From Legionella israelensis (GTDB taxonomy: Bacteria; Pseudomonadota; Gammaproteobacteria; Legionellales; Legionellaceae): a stretch of DNA of 64,000 nucleotides. Made by a program: the position numbers and the translations under genes. The stretch lies in contig NZ_CP038273.1 of NCBI RefSeq assembly GCF_004571175.1, positions 372,001-436,000 on the forward strand, in the 5' to 3' direction. The notes below the pieces were generated by a model that was not told the DNA's origin, did not search any database, and worked only from the letters and a program-made list of their open reading frames with translations. Below are positions 54,597-64,000 of the stretch, piece by piece (position 1 is the stretch's first letter; every line of letters starts with the position of its first letter).

Positions 54597-55360
54597 AATC
54601 TCTGTTATCCAAAGGTTATTTATTACTGATATATGCACTGCTTTATTTACCCATTTTAATACTCATTATTTATTCGTTTAATAAAGCAAGATTTTCCCTT
54701 CAATGGCATGGTTTTTCTTTGCAGTGGTATAAAGAGTTAATTCAAGACACAGGGCTTTGGCAAGCTTTTTTTCATTCTGTTTTTCTTGGGCTATCAGCTT
54801 CTCTTGTAGCCACTGTATTTGGTTTACTGGTTTGTGTCCGTATATTTTTATATAAAAACACAGCAAAACGAACTCTTTTTATCATGCTGCTCTTGCTGAT
54901 CATTATACCTGATTTGGTGTTGGGTGTAGCCTTGCTCATCTTTTTTAATGTCGCTGATATTAGTCTTGGCTTCTTAAGTCTGCTCATTGCCCATATTACC
55001 TTCTGTATTCCTTTTGTTATTCTGACCATCAGTACGCGAATACAGACATTGGATGCCAATGTTTATTTTAGTGCCCTTGACTTAGGCGCAAGCAAATCCA
55101 CAGCTCTTTTAAAAATTCTTCTTCCCTTATTATGGCCAGCTATACTTAGTGCTTTTCTTCTTTGCTTTACTCTTTCTTTTGACGATGTCATTATTAGCTA
55201 TTTTGTAGCTGGACCTGATTTCAGTATTTTACCTCTTACCATTTTCTCTCTGGTGCGAACCGGAGTTACTCCGGAATTGAATGCTCTTTGTACTTTTACT
55301 TTTGCCATATCAATGTTGCTGGTCATTATTTCTCATTATCTGTCAGGAAAAGATTCATGA
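54593..55360 (+). CDS. potC: spermidine/putrescine ABC transporter permease PotC
   Basis: The second permease subunit, 255 residues, with about six transmembrane helices and the EAA-type loop SALDLGASKSTALLKILLPL. The start is taken as TTG 54593, which overlaps the potB stop as TTGA and has GGAGGT 6 bases upstream. No ATG start in this frame gives a sensible N-terminus. Partner of PotB. Confidence 0.93.
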   Translation: MKSLLSKGYLLLIYALLYLPILILIIYSFNKARFSLQWHGFSLQWYKELIQDTGLWQAFFHSVFLGLSASLVATVFGLLVCVRIFLYKNTAKRTLFIMLLLLIIIPDLVLGVALLIFFNVADISLGFLSLLIAHITFCIPFVILTISTRIQTLDANVYFSALDLGASKSTALLKILLPLLWPAILSAFLLCFTLSFDDVIISYFVAGPDFSILPLTIFSLVRTGVTPELNALCTFTFAISMLLVIISHYLSGKDS

Positions 55361-56406
55361 AACAATCAGCGTCTGTTGTACATGCTTTTCTATACCTTAC
55401 ACTGTCTTTTCTTTCCATATCGCCACTATTCGCCAGTAGAGTGGTTAACGTATATGTTTGGGGAGGAGAGATACCTAAATCAGTAGTTCATCAATTTGAA
55501 CAGGAAACGGGAATAAAAGTTAATTTTTCCACTTATGACTCTAATGAGACCATGTATGGAAAATTAAAGGCCAGTCGAAAAAGTATATACGATGTTATTT
55601 TGCCCTCAGGTTATTTTGTAGAACGAATGAAAAAGCAAGGAATGCTGACTAAACTTAATCAAGGTTTACTCCCTCATATTAAGAACCTTGATGATAAATT
55701 TCGGAATAATGATTACGATCCAGGAAATCAGTACAGCATACCCTTTATTTGGGGAGTTACCGGGATTTTTTATAACAGACAATGGGTTAAATCTCCCCCT
55801 GTTAAATGGCAGCAATTATGGCAACCTCGCTGGAAAAACCAATTGATGTTGCTTGATGATTCAAGAGAAGTTTTCGCCATCGCTCTTTTAAGCCTTGGTT
55901 TCAAACCAAACGATGAGAATCCAAGTCATATCAAGGCAGCTTATGAGCACTTGTTAAAACTGGTTCCAAATATAAAACTTTTCGCCAGCGACAGTATCCA
56001 AGCCATTATGATTGATGAGGATGCCATCAGTGGCTCTGCCTGGAATGGCGATGCTTTTAAAGCCAAACAGGAAAATCCAAATATTGATTATATCTTCCCC
56101 AAAGATGGATTTGTCATCTGGGTGGATTGTCTCGCGGTTCCGAAAAATCCCCCTCACCTGAAAGAGGCCTATCAATTTATTGATTTTATGCTCAAAGCAA
56201 ATGTTGCAAGAGAAGTGGCACTCAAAGAAGGACATGCCATTGCGAACCGCGCAGGCCAGGAATTATTGCCTGCCACTTTGAAAAACAATACCTTGATTTA
56301 TCCGCCACCTGAAATTCTTAAACAGGGTTATTTTCAACGTGATGTGGGTGAGGATGTGCTGGCGCTTTATAGCAAGTATTGGCTACTTCTGAAACTTGCT
56401 TTTTAA
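55357..56406 (+). CDS. potD: spermidine/putrescine periplasmic binding protein PotD
   Basis: The solute receptor of the polyamine importer. 349 residues with a signal peptide (about 1-27, SPLFAS). The mature protein starts VVNVYVWGGEIPKSVVHQF and has the family segments SIPFIWGVTGIFYN, DSREVFAIALLSLGFKPN and the polyamine-site WNGDAF and FVIWVDCLAVPKN. It begins with an ATGA overlap with potC. The last 89 bp overlap the convergent gene at 56318-57598. The normal C-terminus LYSKYWLLLK shows that potD is full-length. Confidence 0.95.
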   Translation: MKQSASVVHAFLYLTLSFLSISPLFASRVVNVYVWGGEIPKSVVHQFEQETGIKVNFSTYDSNETMYGKLKASRKSIYDVILPSGYFVERMKKQGMLTKLNQGLLPHIKNLDDKFRNNDYDPGNQYSIPFIWGVTGIFYNRQWVKSPPVKWQQLWQPRWKNQLMLLDDSREVFAIALLSLGFKPNDENPSHIKAAYEHLLKLVPNIKLFASDSIQAIMIDEDAISGSAWNGDAFKAKQENPNIDYIFPKDGFVIWVDCLAVPKNPPHLKEAYQFIDFMLKANVAREVALKEGHAIANRAGQELLPATLKNNTLIYPPPEILKQGYFQRDVGEDVLALYSKYWLLLKLAF

Positions 56407-57598
56407 GGGATTCAAAAAATTCTCCATAACACAATGCACCCAAGGCTATCAGGAAATACCCTGGTCCGCCGTAAAACAATAAAGAATCGGATAAACAGCC
56501 AATAGCAAAAGCAATGACCAGTCCTGATAAAATAATTTTGGTTTCGACAAGCTTTCTGGCATTCCATAATAAACTGCAAAAAAATAAAAACAGGAATGTC
56601 AGGCCGATCACGCCTTGCTGAGCGGCAATTAACAGATATTCACTATGCGGCTCTAAAAGCTTCTTCCACCAGTTAGGTACAGGATTATCACGATCATAAA
56701 AAAAAGTAAAACTCGCCGTACCATGGCCACGTAGAGGACTGGCAAGAAAAAGAGCCTTGGCATATTGATGAAACTGAATTCGAAAGCCTAAGGATGTGTT
56801 TAGTTTATTTTGCTGGTAATTTTGGTAATCATGAATCAGTTTTTCTACACTGCCACGCATCACTGGGCTAGCCATATAAATAAAGGCAAACAAGCTGATG
56901 CTGGCCAACACTCCGATAATGGCTTGTTTCATTGAAAAACATTGAACACATAATAAAAGCATCAGGACAAAATAAATAACGTAAGCGCTTCTCCCAATGT
57001 TTACAAAAAGAACTTGGTAAGAAAAAAACAGGGCCAGCATTAAATAAACCCAGCGAACTTGTTTTTTTTCTAATTTAAAAAACATGGCTGCACAATAATA
57101 ACTGGCAAATGCCATTAAAAACCCGGTCATAATATGTGAGTGAAAGACGTGCCCCGGATCAATAAAACCGTCACCGTGCAAGTTGACAAAGTGATATTTC
57201 TGAAGAAGCGCGATTGTCCCTGTTAGCAACATTGCCAAAATAAAAGCCCACATGCTCCAGTGGCGAGTTCTGGCATTCATAAAGCCTACAATGAATATGG
57301 GAAACAATAGCAACTTGCTGTATTTATTGATTGCAGTCAGTTGTTGAGAGAAACTGGCAGGAGTCCAGGAGCAGGCAATTAAAATGAAAATAAACAAGGC
57401 TAACGATGGCCATATCCATGGAGATTTCAAAAGAGAAATAAAAGCTTGACGATAATTTTTGAAGGACAATACCGTTGTTAAAATCAAAACAGTAAATACG
57501 GTTTTTAAACTGGAACTAACAGGAATAAAAAAAATCAATGCCATCATAAAAACCGATAATACGGCATCCATCTTCGCCTTAGGTCTTGCCATATTCAA
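56318..57598 (-). CDS. O-antigen ligase / polymerase-like membrane protein
   Basis: A 426-residue multi-span protein of the Wzy_C/WaaL superfamily. About ten to twelve hydrophobic helices flank a large periplasmic loop around 255-310 with RIQFHQYAKALF, the GHGTASF segment and PHSEYLLIAAQQG, whose His is the conserved catalytic residue of ligases. It probably transfers a lipid-linked glycan to lipid A-core or polymerises it. The TTG at 57598 has AAGGAG 8 bases upstream; an ATG at 57592 is the alternative. Its tail overlaps the 3' end of convergent potD. It is transcribed together with the upstream GT2 gene (12-base gap). Confidence 0.85.
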   Translation of the reverse strand: MNMARPKAKMDAVLSVFMMALIFFIPVSSSLKTVFTVLILTTVLSFKNYRQAFISLLKSPWIWPSLALFIFILIACSWTPASFSQQLTAINKYSKLLLFPIFIVGFMNARTRHWSMWAFILAMLLTGTIALLQKYHFVNLHGDGFIDPGHVFHSHIMTGFLMAFASYYCAAMFFKLEKKQVRWVYLMLALFFSYQVLFVNIGRSAYVIYFVLMLLLCVQCFSMKQAIIGVLASISLFAFIYMASPVMRGSVEKLIHDYQNYQQNKLNTSLGFRIQFHQYAKALFLASPLRGHGTASFTFFYDRDNPVPNWWKKLLEPHSEYLLIAAQQGVIGLTFLFLFFCSLLWNARKLVETKIILSGLVIAFAIGCLSDSLLFYGGPGYFLIALGALCYGEFFESLKKQVSEVANTCYKAPAHPHPHHVENNPV

Positions 57599-57610
57599 TG
57601 TTTTTCTCCT

Positions 57611-58381
57611 TCAGACTCTCTCAATTGGGGGTAAATTATCCAGATCGCTGTCTTTATAAATTTGTTTGATACCACGATAGAATGTGCCTTGAGCATTCAA
57701 CACAGCAAATAAAAAACCCGGCTTTCCATCAAGAATGCCACGTTGTAAAAAATAACAGCGGCAAAACATCCATAAAGTGCTGAGCAGGGTCTTTATTAAG
57801 CTGGGATTCTGGTTCTTTGCAATTCGAATTTTAGCGCTGTATGAAGAATATCGATTGATTTTATACAATGCATGACTGACATCATGAAATGAGTGATGCA
57901 TAATGGGCGCATGAATTTGTCTAATGCGGGCTGTGGCGGGCAATACTATTTTTTCGTGCACGATATCCTCGCTATAGCAGGCATTTTTTCGTTTAAAAAG
58001 TCGAATATGTCGTTTAGGACTTGAAGAAAAACGAAGTGGCTTTCCATAAAAATTCATGCGGATGGGGATACGATATCCATCTGCCTCATCTGCCCCAATC
58101 GCTTTTTGTATTTCTTTTTTTAATTTATCATCAACATATTCATCAGCATCCAGATTCAATACCCAATCGCCTGTAGCATGACTCAAAGCACGTTGTTTTT
58201 GCACACCATAACCTTGCCAATCGGTCTCGAAAACTTTATCGGTATATTCCCGCGCTATTTGAACCGTATTATCCGTGCTTCCTGAGTCAAGCACAATAAT
58301 TTCATCCGCAAAATGCACCGAGCTCAGGCAATTACGTATATTTTCTTGTTCATTTTTTGCAATAACAATGACACTAAGCAT
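57611..58381 (-). CDS. GT2-family glycosyltransferase (WaaE/KdtX-like)
   Basis: A cytoplasmic-face sugar transferase of 256 residues with a GT-A fold. It starts LSVIVIAKNEQENI, continues with VLDSGSTDNTV, and has the metal-binding DxD-like motif LNLDADEYVD at about 76-85. The later segment WMFCRCYFLQRGILDGKPG is typical of the LPS core glucosyltransferase WaaE/KdtX group. The neighbouring ligase-like gene supports a role in LPS or surface-glycan assembly. The sugar and acceptor are not predictable from sequence. Confidence 0.88.
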   Translation of the reverse strand: MLSVIVIAKNEQENIRNCLSSVHFADEIIVLDSGSTDNTVQIAREYTDKVFETDWQGYGVQKQRALSHATGDWVLNLDADEYVDDKLKKEIQKAIGADEADGYRIPIRMNFYGKPLRFSSSPKRHIRLFKRKNACYSEDIVHEKIVLPATARIRQIHAPIMHHSFHDVSHALYKINRYSSYSAKIRIAKNQNPSLIKTLLSTLWMFCRCYFLQRGILDGKPGFLFAVLNAQGTFYRGIKQIYKDSDLDNLPPIERV

Positions 58382-58484
58382 GGAATAACATAAAAAATAA
58401 AAAAGGTATTATATACCTAATGGATGTGATTTTGCGAGATTTGAAAATATTCCATTGGCTTAAAAATATACGATATTAAGGACT

Positions 58485-58527
58485 CATCACAGGGTTATCT
58501 ACAAATTTCGTAGATAACCCTGTGATG
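58485..58527 (-). terminator. long hairpin after clpA
   Basis: A perfect 18-bp inverted repeat, CATCACAGGGTTATCTAC / GTAGATAACCCTGTGATG, with a 7-base loop lies 10 bp downstream of the clpA stop. It is a very stable stem and likely terminates clpSA. The following sequence on that strand has only a moderate T content, so it may act with a factor or also serve as a barrier to readthrough from the other side. Confidence 0.6.
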
Positions 58528-58536
58528 AAAAAAAGG

Positions 58537-60804
58537 TCAGCATACACCCTCGCGATGATCATGACTTTCAAAAAAGAGCTTGCCATCTTTAACTTTCAAG
58601 GTCACATGACCACCATTGGCTAACTTACCAAACAGCAGCTCATCCGCTAAAGGTTTTTTCACATTTTCCTGGATAAGCCGAGCCATTGGACGCGCACCCA
58701 TGGTTTTATCATAACCATGTTCTGCCAGCCATTCTCTGGCCGCTTTCTCAACAGTAAACGTGACTCCCTTATTGCTCAGCTGTTCATCCAGTTCCATGAT
58801 AAATTTATCAACCACCAAGGCAATGGTTTCAGGTTTCAATGGTGCAAAGTTAATAATTGCGTCGAGACGATTCCTGAATTCGGGACTAAAATGACGTTTA
58901 ATGGCATCCATACCGTCGCCGCTGTTATCCTGCACAGAAAAGCCTATCGAATTTCGGCTGATTTCACTTGCACCAGCATTTGAGGTCATGACTAAAATGA
59001 CATGGCGAAAATCAGCCTGGCGACCATTCGTATCGGTCAAGGTTCCATGATCCATAATTTGTAAAAGTAAATTAAATACATCTGGATGTGCTTTCTCGAT
59101 TTCATCCAAAAGCAATACCGCATGGGGTGTTTTCGTCACAGCTTCAGTCAATAGCCCCCCCTGATCAAAGCCCACATAACCTGGAGGCGCGCCGATGAGG
59201 CGGGAAACTGTATGTTTTTCCATGTATTCAGACATATCAAATCGCAGCAATTCAATGCCCAATACATTAGCCAACTGCCGAGTCACTTCAGTTTTACCAA
59301 CGCCTGTTGGCCCGGCAAACAGAAAGCAACCTACAGGTTTTTGTGGATCTCTCAATCCTGAACGCGCCAGTTTAATGGCAGATGATAATGAAATAATGGC
59401 TTCATCCTGACCATAAACCAGCAATTTCAAGTCACGATCCAGGTTGCGTAGTGTATCTTTATCTCTGGCAGACACTTTTTTAATAGGTATACGGGCGATT
59501 TTTGCAACCACAGATTCAATTTCAGACACACTGATAATTTTCTTTCGTTTATTGGCGGTCAATAAATTCTGATAAGCTCCCGCCTCATCAACAACATCAA
59601 TTGCCTTATCGGGTAAGAAACGGTCATTAATGTATTTTGACGATAATTCTGCGGCCGCCCTTAAGGAAGGGATGGTAAATTTAACCCCATGATGTTCTTC
59701 CAATTTTCCTTTAAGACCTTTAAGAATTTCAAACGTTTCATCCACAGTGGGTTCAGAAATATCAATTTTCTGAAAGCGCCTAGCCAACGCTCTGTCTTTT
59801 TCAAAAATACCTCGGTATTCCTGATAGGTAGTGGAACCGATGCATTTTAATTCTCCATTTGCCAAAAGCGGCTTAATCAGGTTAGAAGCATCCATGACTC
59901 CACCAGAAGCAGCCCCTGCTCCTATTATGGTATGGATCTCATCAATAAATAACACAGCACCCTCATGCTGGCTTAACTGTCTTAAAACTGCCTTTAATCG
60001 TTTCTCAAAATCACCACGATATTTCGTCCCGGCTAAAAGTGCACCAAGATCAAGAGAATAAACCACACACCCATCGATTGCCTCAGGAACCTGACCATCC
60101 ACAATGCGCCTTGCCAATCCTTCTGCTATGGCCGTCTTACCCACACCGGCTTCACCGACAAGCAGAGGATTATTTTTTCTTCGTCGACATAAAACCTGAA
60201 TGGTTCGTTGAATTTCCTCATTTCTGCCGATTAAAGGATCAATTTTACCTTGTTTGGCACGGCGATTAAGATTCATGCAATAGCTTTCCAAAGGAGACTC
60301 GTTACCCTCAGAGTCCAGCATGTCTTCCTCCATGGAAGGACTCATGCTGTCATGCATGTCATTATTTTGATATTTGGAAACTCCATGAGAAATGTAATTG
60401 ATAACATCAAGGCGTGTGATGTTTTCTCTACGTAAAAAATAAACTGCTTGACTTTCCTGCTCGCTGAAAATGGCCGCCAAAACATTAGCGCCGGTCACTT
60501 CCGTTTTTCCAGCAGATTGGACATGAAAAACAGCTCGTTGAAGAACGCGTTGAAAACCTAAGGTAGGCTGTGTTTCTCGGTCAATTTCATCTTCAGGAAT
60601 TCGAGGTGTGGTTTCATCAATAAATTCAATTAAATCATGACGCAAAGTTTCAATATTCGCATCACAAGCTTGTAAAACATTACCTGCAGCTGGATTATCA
60701 AGTAAAGACAAAAGCAAATGTTCAACGGTCATGAATTCATGACGTTTTTCTTTTGCTTCCTTAAAGGCCAGATTCAAGGTGAATTCAAGTTCTTTATTTA
60801 ACAT
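58537..60804 (-). CDS. clpA: ATP-dependent Clp protease ATP-binding subunit ClpA
   Basis: A AAA+ unfoldase that delivers substrates to ClpP. 755 residues, standard length. The N-terminal double Clp_N repeat is at about 1-145. AAA module 1 has Walker [14 protein letters not shown] and Walker [15 protein letters not shown], and module 2 has [13 protein letters not shown] and [10 protein letters not shown]. The C-terminal IGF-type loop for ClpP docking is recognisable as SIGFSVQ. It is preceded by its adaptor gene clpS, 27 bp upstream. Confidence 0.97.
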   Translation of the reverse strand: MLNKELEFTLNLAFKEAKEKRHEFMTVEHLLLSLLDNPAAGNVLQACDANIETLRHDLIEFIDETTPRIPEDEIDRETQPTLGFQRVLQRAVFHVQSAGKTEVTGANVLAAIFSEQESQAVYFLRRENITRLDVINYISHGVSKYQNNDMHDSMSPSMEEDMLDSEGNESPLESYCMNLNRRAKQGKIDPLIGRNEEIQRTIQVLCRRRKNNPLLVGEAGVGKTAIAEGLARRIVDGQVPEAIDGCVVYSLDLGALLAGTKYRGDFEKRLKAVLRQLSQHEGAVLFIDEIHTIIGAGAASGGVMDASNLIKPLLANGELKCIGSTTYQEYRGIFEKDRALARRFQKIDISEPTVDETFEILKGLKGKLEEHHGVKFTIPSLRAAAELSSKYINDRFLPDKAIDVVDEAGAYQNLLTANKRKKIISVSEIESVVAKIARIPIKKVSARDKDTLRNLDRDLKLLVYGQDEAIISLSSAIKLARSGLRDPQKPVGCFLFAGPTGVGKTEVTRQLANVLGIELLRFDMSEYMEKHTVSRLIGAPPGYVGFDQGGLLTEAVTKTPHAVLLLDEIEKAHPDVFNLLLQIMDHGTLTDTNGRQADFRHVILVMTSNAGASEISRNSIGFSVQDNSGDGMDAIKRHFSPEFRNRLDAIINFAPLKPETIALVVDKFIMELDEQLSNKGVTFTVEKAAREWLAEHGYDKTMGARPMARLIQENVKKPLADELLFGKLANGGHVTLKVKDGKLFFESHDHREGVC

Positions 60805-60831
60805 TGTCTTTTACTCCTCTAGCCACCACCA

Positions 60832-61155
60832 TTATTCAGGTTCCATGCTACAAAGCAGCGGATGTTCATTATTTCTTGCGTATTCATTGACCAATACAAC
60901 TTTTGTTTCAGCAATATCTCTTGTAAATACCCCACACACACCTTTCCCTTGAATATGAACCTGCAACATAATCTGAGTCGCTCTTTCTTCGTCTAAATAA
61001 AAAAAACGCCTCAATACTTTTACAACAAAATCCATAGGTGTATAATCATCGTTAAGCAACACAACTTTAAATTTTCTAGGCTGCCTGACCTCAGATTGAC
61101 TTTTAGCCTCAGCCGTTTTTCGCTCAACGGTATATTCTAAATACTGCCCACTCAT
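60832..61155 (-). CDS. clpS: ClpA adaptor protein ClpS
   Basis: An N-end-rule adaptor that feeds substrates to ClpAP. 107 residues with a flexible charged N-terminus, then the core [23 protein letters not shown] that binds N-degrons and ClpA, followed by [20 protein letters not shown]. It is first in the clpS-clpA operon. The 291-bp upstream region to icd contains hairpins listed separately. Confidence 0.97.
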   Translation of the reverse strand: MSGQYLEYTVERKTAEAKSQSEVRQPRKFKVVLLNDDYTPMDFVVKVLRRFFYLDEERATQIMLQVHIQGKGVCGVFTRDIAETKVVLVNEYARNNEHPLLCSMEPE

Positions 61156-61269
61156 TTCATATACCCTTTACTAATTTTATAGACTGACTACGAGCATTTG
61201 GCCAGTAAATTCGCGTTAAAATTTCTCAAAACAAGCATCTTGGATAATTATCTACATTAAATTTAAAAG

Positions 61270-61291
61270 CCGGCCTTTAAGTATAGGCCGG
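61270..61291. other. GC-rich hairpin between icd and clpS
   Basis: CCGGCCT / AGGCCGG with an 8-base loop, in a 291-bp intergenic stretch. It may be a terminator or a structured element of the clpS leader; no T-run follows directly. Confidence 0.3.
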
Positions 61292-61383
61292 ACCATCTTG
61301 CATTCAGCTAACTCCTGACTGAGTAAGTGTTCAGTCCTGCTCTGGAAACGGCTATTTTTTAGTCCATCTTGCCAGAAATAGTT

Positions 61384-61426
61384 GCTAAAAAGTGCTCCTA
61401 TAAGTTGCTGTGCTGCACTTTTTAGC
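61384..61426 (-). terminator. hairpin downstream of icd
   Basis: A perfect 12-bp inverted repeat GCTAAAAAGTGC / GCACTTTTTAGC with a 19-base loop begins 21 bp after the icd stop. The A/T-rich arms and position suggest the icd transcript end. Confidence 0.45.
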
Positions 61427-61446
61427 GAAGTATATACTCCTAATGA

Positions 61447-62703
61447 CTACATCTGTTTGATTAACTCTTTTGCAAATCCTGAACAGCTTACCAATGTCGC
61501 CCCTTGTAATTGACGTTCAAAATCATAGGTGACTGTCTTAGCTTTAATAGCTGCTTCCATTCCCGTGAGGATAAGATCAGCCGCCTCAGTCCAACCAAGA
61601 TGGCGCAACATCATTTCAGCAGAAAGAATCAAAGAACCAGGATTGACCTTGTCCTGTCCTGCATATTTGGGAGCCGTTCCATGTGTTGCTTCAAATACAG
61701 CAATACCATCACCTATATTAGCCCCCGGAGCAATGCCTATACCGCCAACCTGAGCCGCCAAGGCGTCAGAAATATAGTCACCATTCAAGTTTAAAGTCGC
61801 TATTACACTGTAATCTTCAGGTCTTAATAAAATTTGCTGTAAAAATGCATCAGCAATAACATCCTTAATAATAATCTGTGCGCCAGTCTTGGGGTGTTTG
61901 AGCTCAAGCCATGGCCCACCCTCATATTCTTTAGCGCCGAAAGCCTCTTTAGCTATTTCATAGCCCCAATCCTTAAAAGCACCTTCAGTAAACTTCATGA
62001 TGTTTCCTTTATGCACCAAAGTTACTGAATCTCTATTGTTATCAATGGCATACTGAATTGCAGATTTAACCAGACGCTGGGTGCCTTCCTTTGACACAGG
62101 TTTAATTCCAATACCGCAATGCTCAGTGAAACGAATTTTTTTAACGTCCATTTCTTCCGTTAAATAACGGATAATTTTCTTAGCTCCATCGGAATCTGCC
62201 TTCCATTCAATACCGGCATAAATATCTTCCGAGTTTTCACGAAATATAACCATGTCTACTTTCCATGGTTCTTTTACAGGACTTGGCACGCCGATAAAAT
62301 AACGCACTGGGCGCAAACAAGTATACAGATCCATCTCCTGACGAATTGCCACATTCAAAGAACGAATACCGCCACCAACCGGTGTTGTTAAAGGCCCTTT
62401 AATCGATACTGCATACTTTTTAATGGCCTCCAGTGTTTCTTTAGGTAACCATTGATCTTTTCCGTAAACCTCAGTGGCTTTTTCTCCTGCATAAATTTCC
62501 ATCCAGGCAATTTTACGTTTGCCGCTATAGGCTTTTTCTACTGCAGCATCAACAACATCCAGCATTGCCGGTGTTACATCAACGCCTATTCCGTCGCCTT
62601 CAATATATGGGATAATTGGATGATCAGGAACCGATAATGAATAATCAGGTGAGACTTTAATGGCTTCGCCCTGCGAAGGCAGATTAATTTTTTCAAAAGA
62701 CAT
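61447..62703 (-). CDS. icd: isocitrate dehydrogenase (NADP)
   Basis: The TCA-cycle enzyme converting isocitrate to 2-oxoglutarate and CO2. 418 residues from the ATG at 62703, which has GGAG 8 bases upstream; an ATG nine codons further upstream lacks one. The phosphorylation/substrate site [13 protein letters not shown] holds the regulatory Ser, the [15 protein letters not shown] and [14 protein letters not shown] segments follow, and the NADP-binding part has [20 protein letters not shown]. It is the homodimeric, E. coli-type Icd. Confidence 0.96.
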   Translation of the reverse strand: MSFEKINLPSQGEAIKVSPDYSLSVPDHPIIPYIEGDGIGVDVTPAMLDVVDAAVEKAYSGKRKIAWMEIYAGEKATEVYGKDQWLPKETLEAIKKYAVSIKGPLTTPVGGGIRSLNVAIRQEMDLYTCLRPVRYFIGVPSPVKEPWKVDMVIFRENSEDIYAGIEWKADSDGAKKIIRYLTEEMDVKKIRFTEHCGIGIKPVSKEGTQRLVKSAIQYAIDNNRDSVTLVHKGNIMKFTEGAFKDWGYEIAKEAFGAKEYEGGPWLELKHPKTGAQIIIKDVIADAFLQQILLRPEDYSVIATLNLNGDYISDALAAQVGGIGIAPGANIGDGIAVFEATHGTAPKYAGQDKVNPGSLILSAEMMLRHLGWTEAADLILTGMEAAIKAKTVTYDFERQLQGATLVSCSGFAKELIKQM

Positions 62704-62811
62704 TGACAACTCCGTTTCGTGAAAAGTCATAATATAGCATGTGAAAGAGCATACCCCAAATAAATCCAGGAATCATTTCACATAACCAGAAACAAATATG
62801 ATACGGAAAAT

Positions 62812-63345
62812 ATGAACAAACTGTTGCTTTTTAACAAACCTTACGGCGTTCTCAGTCAGTTTAGTGGAATGGAAAGCGATAAAACGCTGGCAGGCTATAT
62901 CGATCTGCCAGACTTTTATCCTGCCGGCCGTCTGGATAAAAACAGTGAGGGTCTGTTACTCCTAACCAATGACGGACGTCTGCAGCATCAGCTAAGCCAC
63001 CCTAAGTTCCACAAACGAAAATATTACTGGGTGCAAGTGGAAGGACAACTCCATAATCAGGCATTAGAGCCATTACGCTCAGGGCTGAGTTATAAAGAAC
63101 TGTTATTTTTACCCGCGCAGTGTCGTATTATTGAAGAACCAAAGATCTGGCCACGCACACCTCCAATCCGATACAGAGCTTCTATTCCAACAAGCTGGCT
63201 GGAAATCATTCTTACTGAAGGAAAAAATCATCAGATTCGTAAAATGACCGCTGCCATTGGCTTCCCAACCCTCCGCCTGATAAGACATCGTATTGGGCAA
63301 TGGACATTAGCCAATCTGCAACCTGGTGAGTATCGATGGGCTTAA
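62812..63345 (+). CDS. rluE: 23S rRNA pseudouridine synthase RluE type
   Basis: It isomerises a uridine in 23S rRNA (position 2457 in E. coli). 177 residues, RsuA/RluB/E/F group without an N-terminal S4 domain. The catalytic Asp sits in AGRLDKNSEGLLLLTNDG. LLLFNKPYGVLSQF and LTEGKNHQIRKMTAAIGFPT, plus LRLIRHRIGQ, complete the fold motifs. The gene is divergent from icd. Confidence 0.93.
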   Translation: MNKLLLFNKPYGVLSQFSGMESDKTLAGYIDLPDFYPAGRLDKNSEGLLLLTNDGRLQHQLSHPKFHKRKYYWVQVEGQLHNQALEPLRSGLSYKELLFLPAQCRIIEEPKIWPRTPPIRYRASIPTSWLEIILTEGKNHQIRKMTAAIGFPTLRLIRHRIGQWTLANLQPGEYRWA

Positions 63346-63351
63346 ACTCCG

Positions 63352-63373
63352 TGGTTTTTAAGGATTAAAACCA
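63352..63373. terminator. small hairpin between rluE and argF
   Basis: TGGTTTT / AAAACCA with an 8-base loop between convergent genes. Weak by itself, with no T-run. Confidence 0.25.
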
Positions 63374-63433
63374 TATGGAAAGCTGAAGTGTGAAGCCCTT
63401 TTCTCATTTACAACTTTTGGTAGCCTAATTTGC

Positions 63434-64000
63434 TCATATGTTTACCCTATCGTGAGCCAATAAAGTTAACAACAACGCTTTTTGTACATGCATCCTGTTT
63501 TCACTCTGTTGGAAAATAACAGAACAGAGTGCATCGGGAAGATCAACACTGACTTCCTTACCTCGCTCCATTGGCATGCAATGCATGAATACGGCATTTT
63601 CTGAAGCGTAAGCCATCAAGTCTTCATTCACTTGAAAGTCTTTAAAAATATTTTCATCTCTTGTTGCAAATCCCATGCTTGTCCAAACATCGGTATAAAC
63701 CGCCTGACAGTTTTTAACTGCTGCAGCAGGCTGTGTAAATTCCTTAAGTAAATGCTTATTTTCCACTAAGGCCAAAACCTCTTTTTTCGGACCGTGCGAT
63801 TTTGGGCAACAATAATGAACATTTATACCTACTTTGGTAGCTATGATCATTAAACTATGCAAAACATTATTACCGTCGCCAATATAGGCAATATTAAGAT
63901 TTTTAAAACCACCATAAACTTCTTTTAAGGTCATCAAATCTGCAAGAGATTGGCAAGGATGGAATAAATCCGTCAAGCCATTAATAATAGGAATCCTGGC
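63434..64000 (-). CDS. argF: ornithine carbamoyltransferase, 3' part (runs off the window)
   Basis: It makes citrulline from ornithine and carbamoyl phosphate. The frame is open to the window edge: the visible part begins ARIPIINGLTDLFHPCQSLADLMT, so the N-terminal carbamoyl-phosphate domain is outside. Present are the HPCQ motif, the Rossmann-like NIAYIGDGNNVLHSLM, the DVWTSMG motif and the ornithine-binding HCMPMERG. The protein end QKALLLTLLAHDRVNI is normal, so the gene is intact as far as visible. Confidence 0.93.
   Translation of the reverse strand, partial: ARIPIINGLTDLFHPCQSLADLMTLKEVYGGFKNLNIAYIGDGNNVLHSLMIIATKVGINVHYCCPKSHGPKKEVLALVENKHLLKEFTQPAAAVKNCQAVYTDVWTSMGFATRDENIFKDFQVNEDLMAYASENAVFMHCMPMERGKEVSVDLPDALCSVIFQQSENRMHVQKALLLTLLAHDRVNI

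Noticed and set aside
61384-61426. The icd-clpS hairpin as another copy of the MITE family, because of a shared gcagcacag word
   Set aside because: The match is only nine bases and neither terminal motif is present.

Overview
The window reads as a chromosomal segment of a Legionella species, probably not L. pneumophila itself. The evidence is low-GC gammaproteobacterial coding sequence, an orphan IcmD/DotP-like Dot/Icm protein, a CsrA-type paralogue, a short sigma-S, several proteins that look like Dot/Icm substrates, and a c-di-GMP-controlled Lap protease module. The species assignment is inference from gene content; no database was searched.

Layout. 1-981: the end of an IS3-family element and the gene remnant it truncates. 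1110-4683 (minus): rpoS, nlpD, a YqaA-type membrane protein, surE and a small lipoprotein, tightly packed. 4866-9398: malic enzyme, a chagasin-like cysteine-protease inhibitor, a DUF2845 protein, a 145-bp palindromic MITE and a large lipase-like protein with a membrane hairpin. 9581-16276: ETF-ubiquinone oxidoreductase, a CsrA paralogue coupled to a PAP2-family membrane protein, and the fadB-fadA beta-oxidation operon. 16614-16831: a good sigma-70 promoter and two tRNA genes (Ser-GCU, Arg-ACG). 16927-25991 is accessory: a frameshifted alpha/beta hydrolase, a LuxR-type regulator, an IS110-family element with a long 5' non-coding region (candidate bridge RNA), a complete IS4-superfamily element with 15-bp ends and a 5-bp target duplication, unknown proteins, the IcmD-like gene, two abutting palindromic elements, an AraC regulator and an aldo/keto reductase. 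26210-29734: a diguanylate cyclase, a probable papain-like cysteine protease with a basic tail, and a VOC protein.

29831-43189 is the most striking locus: a minus-strand unit of an Ig/cadherin-like exported protein, an 11.2-kb gene for a 3739-residue YD/RHS-repeat protein carrying LysM, a Gly/Ala-rich hydrophobic segment and a C-terminal DUF2235 (Tle1-type phospholipase) domain with an apparent Ser-Asp-His triad, then a short secreted protein overlapping its 3' end that is a candidate immunity protein.

43458-64000 is mostly core: glutaminase; LapD, LapG and a TolC-like protein with a fused C-terminal SPOR domain (no LapA adhesin in view); xseA, an M23 peptidase and a rhomboid protease; a Cys-rich exported protein; potABCD for polyamine uptake; an O-antigen-ligase-like protein and a GT2 glycosyltransferase; clpS-clpA; icd; rluE; and the 3' part of argF running off the window.

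The insertion sequences and palindromic elements concentrate between 7.5 and 23.4 kb. The MITE at 7505-7649 has the same 13-bp termini as the IS at 19862-21014, so that IS is its likely mobilising partner.
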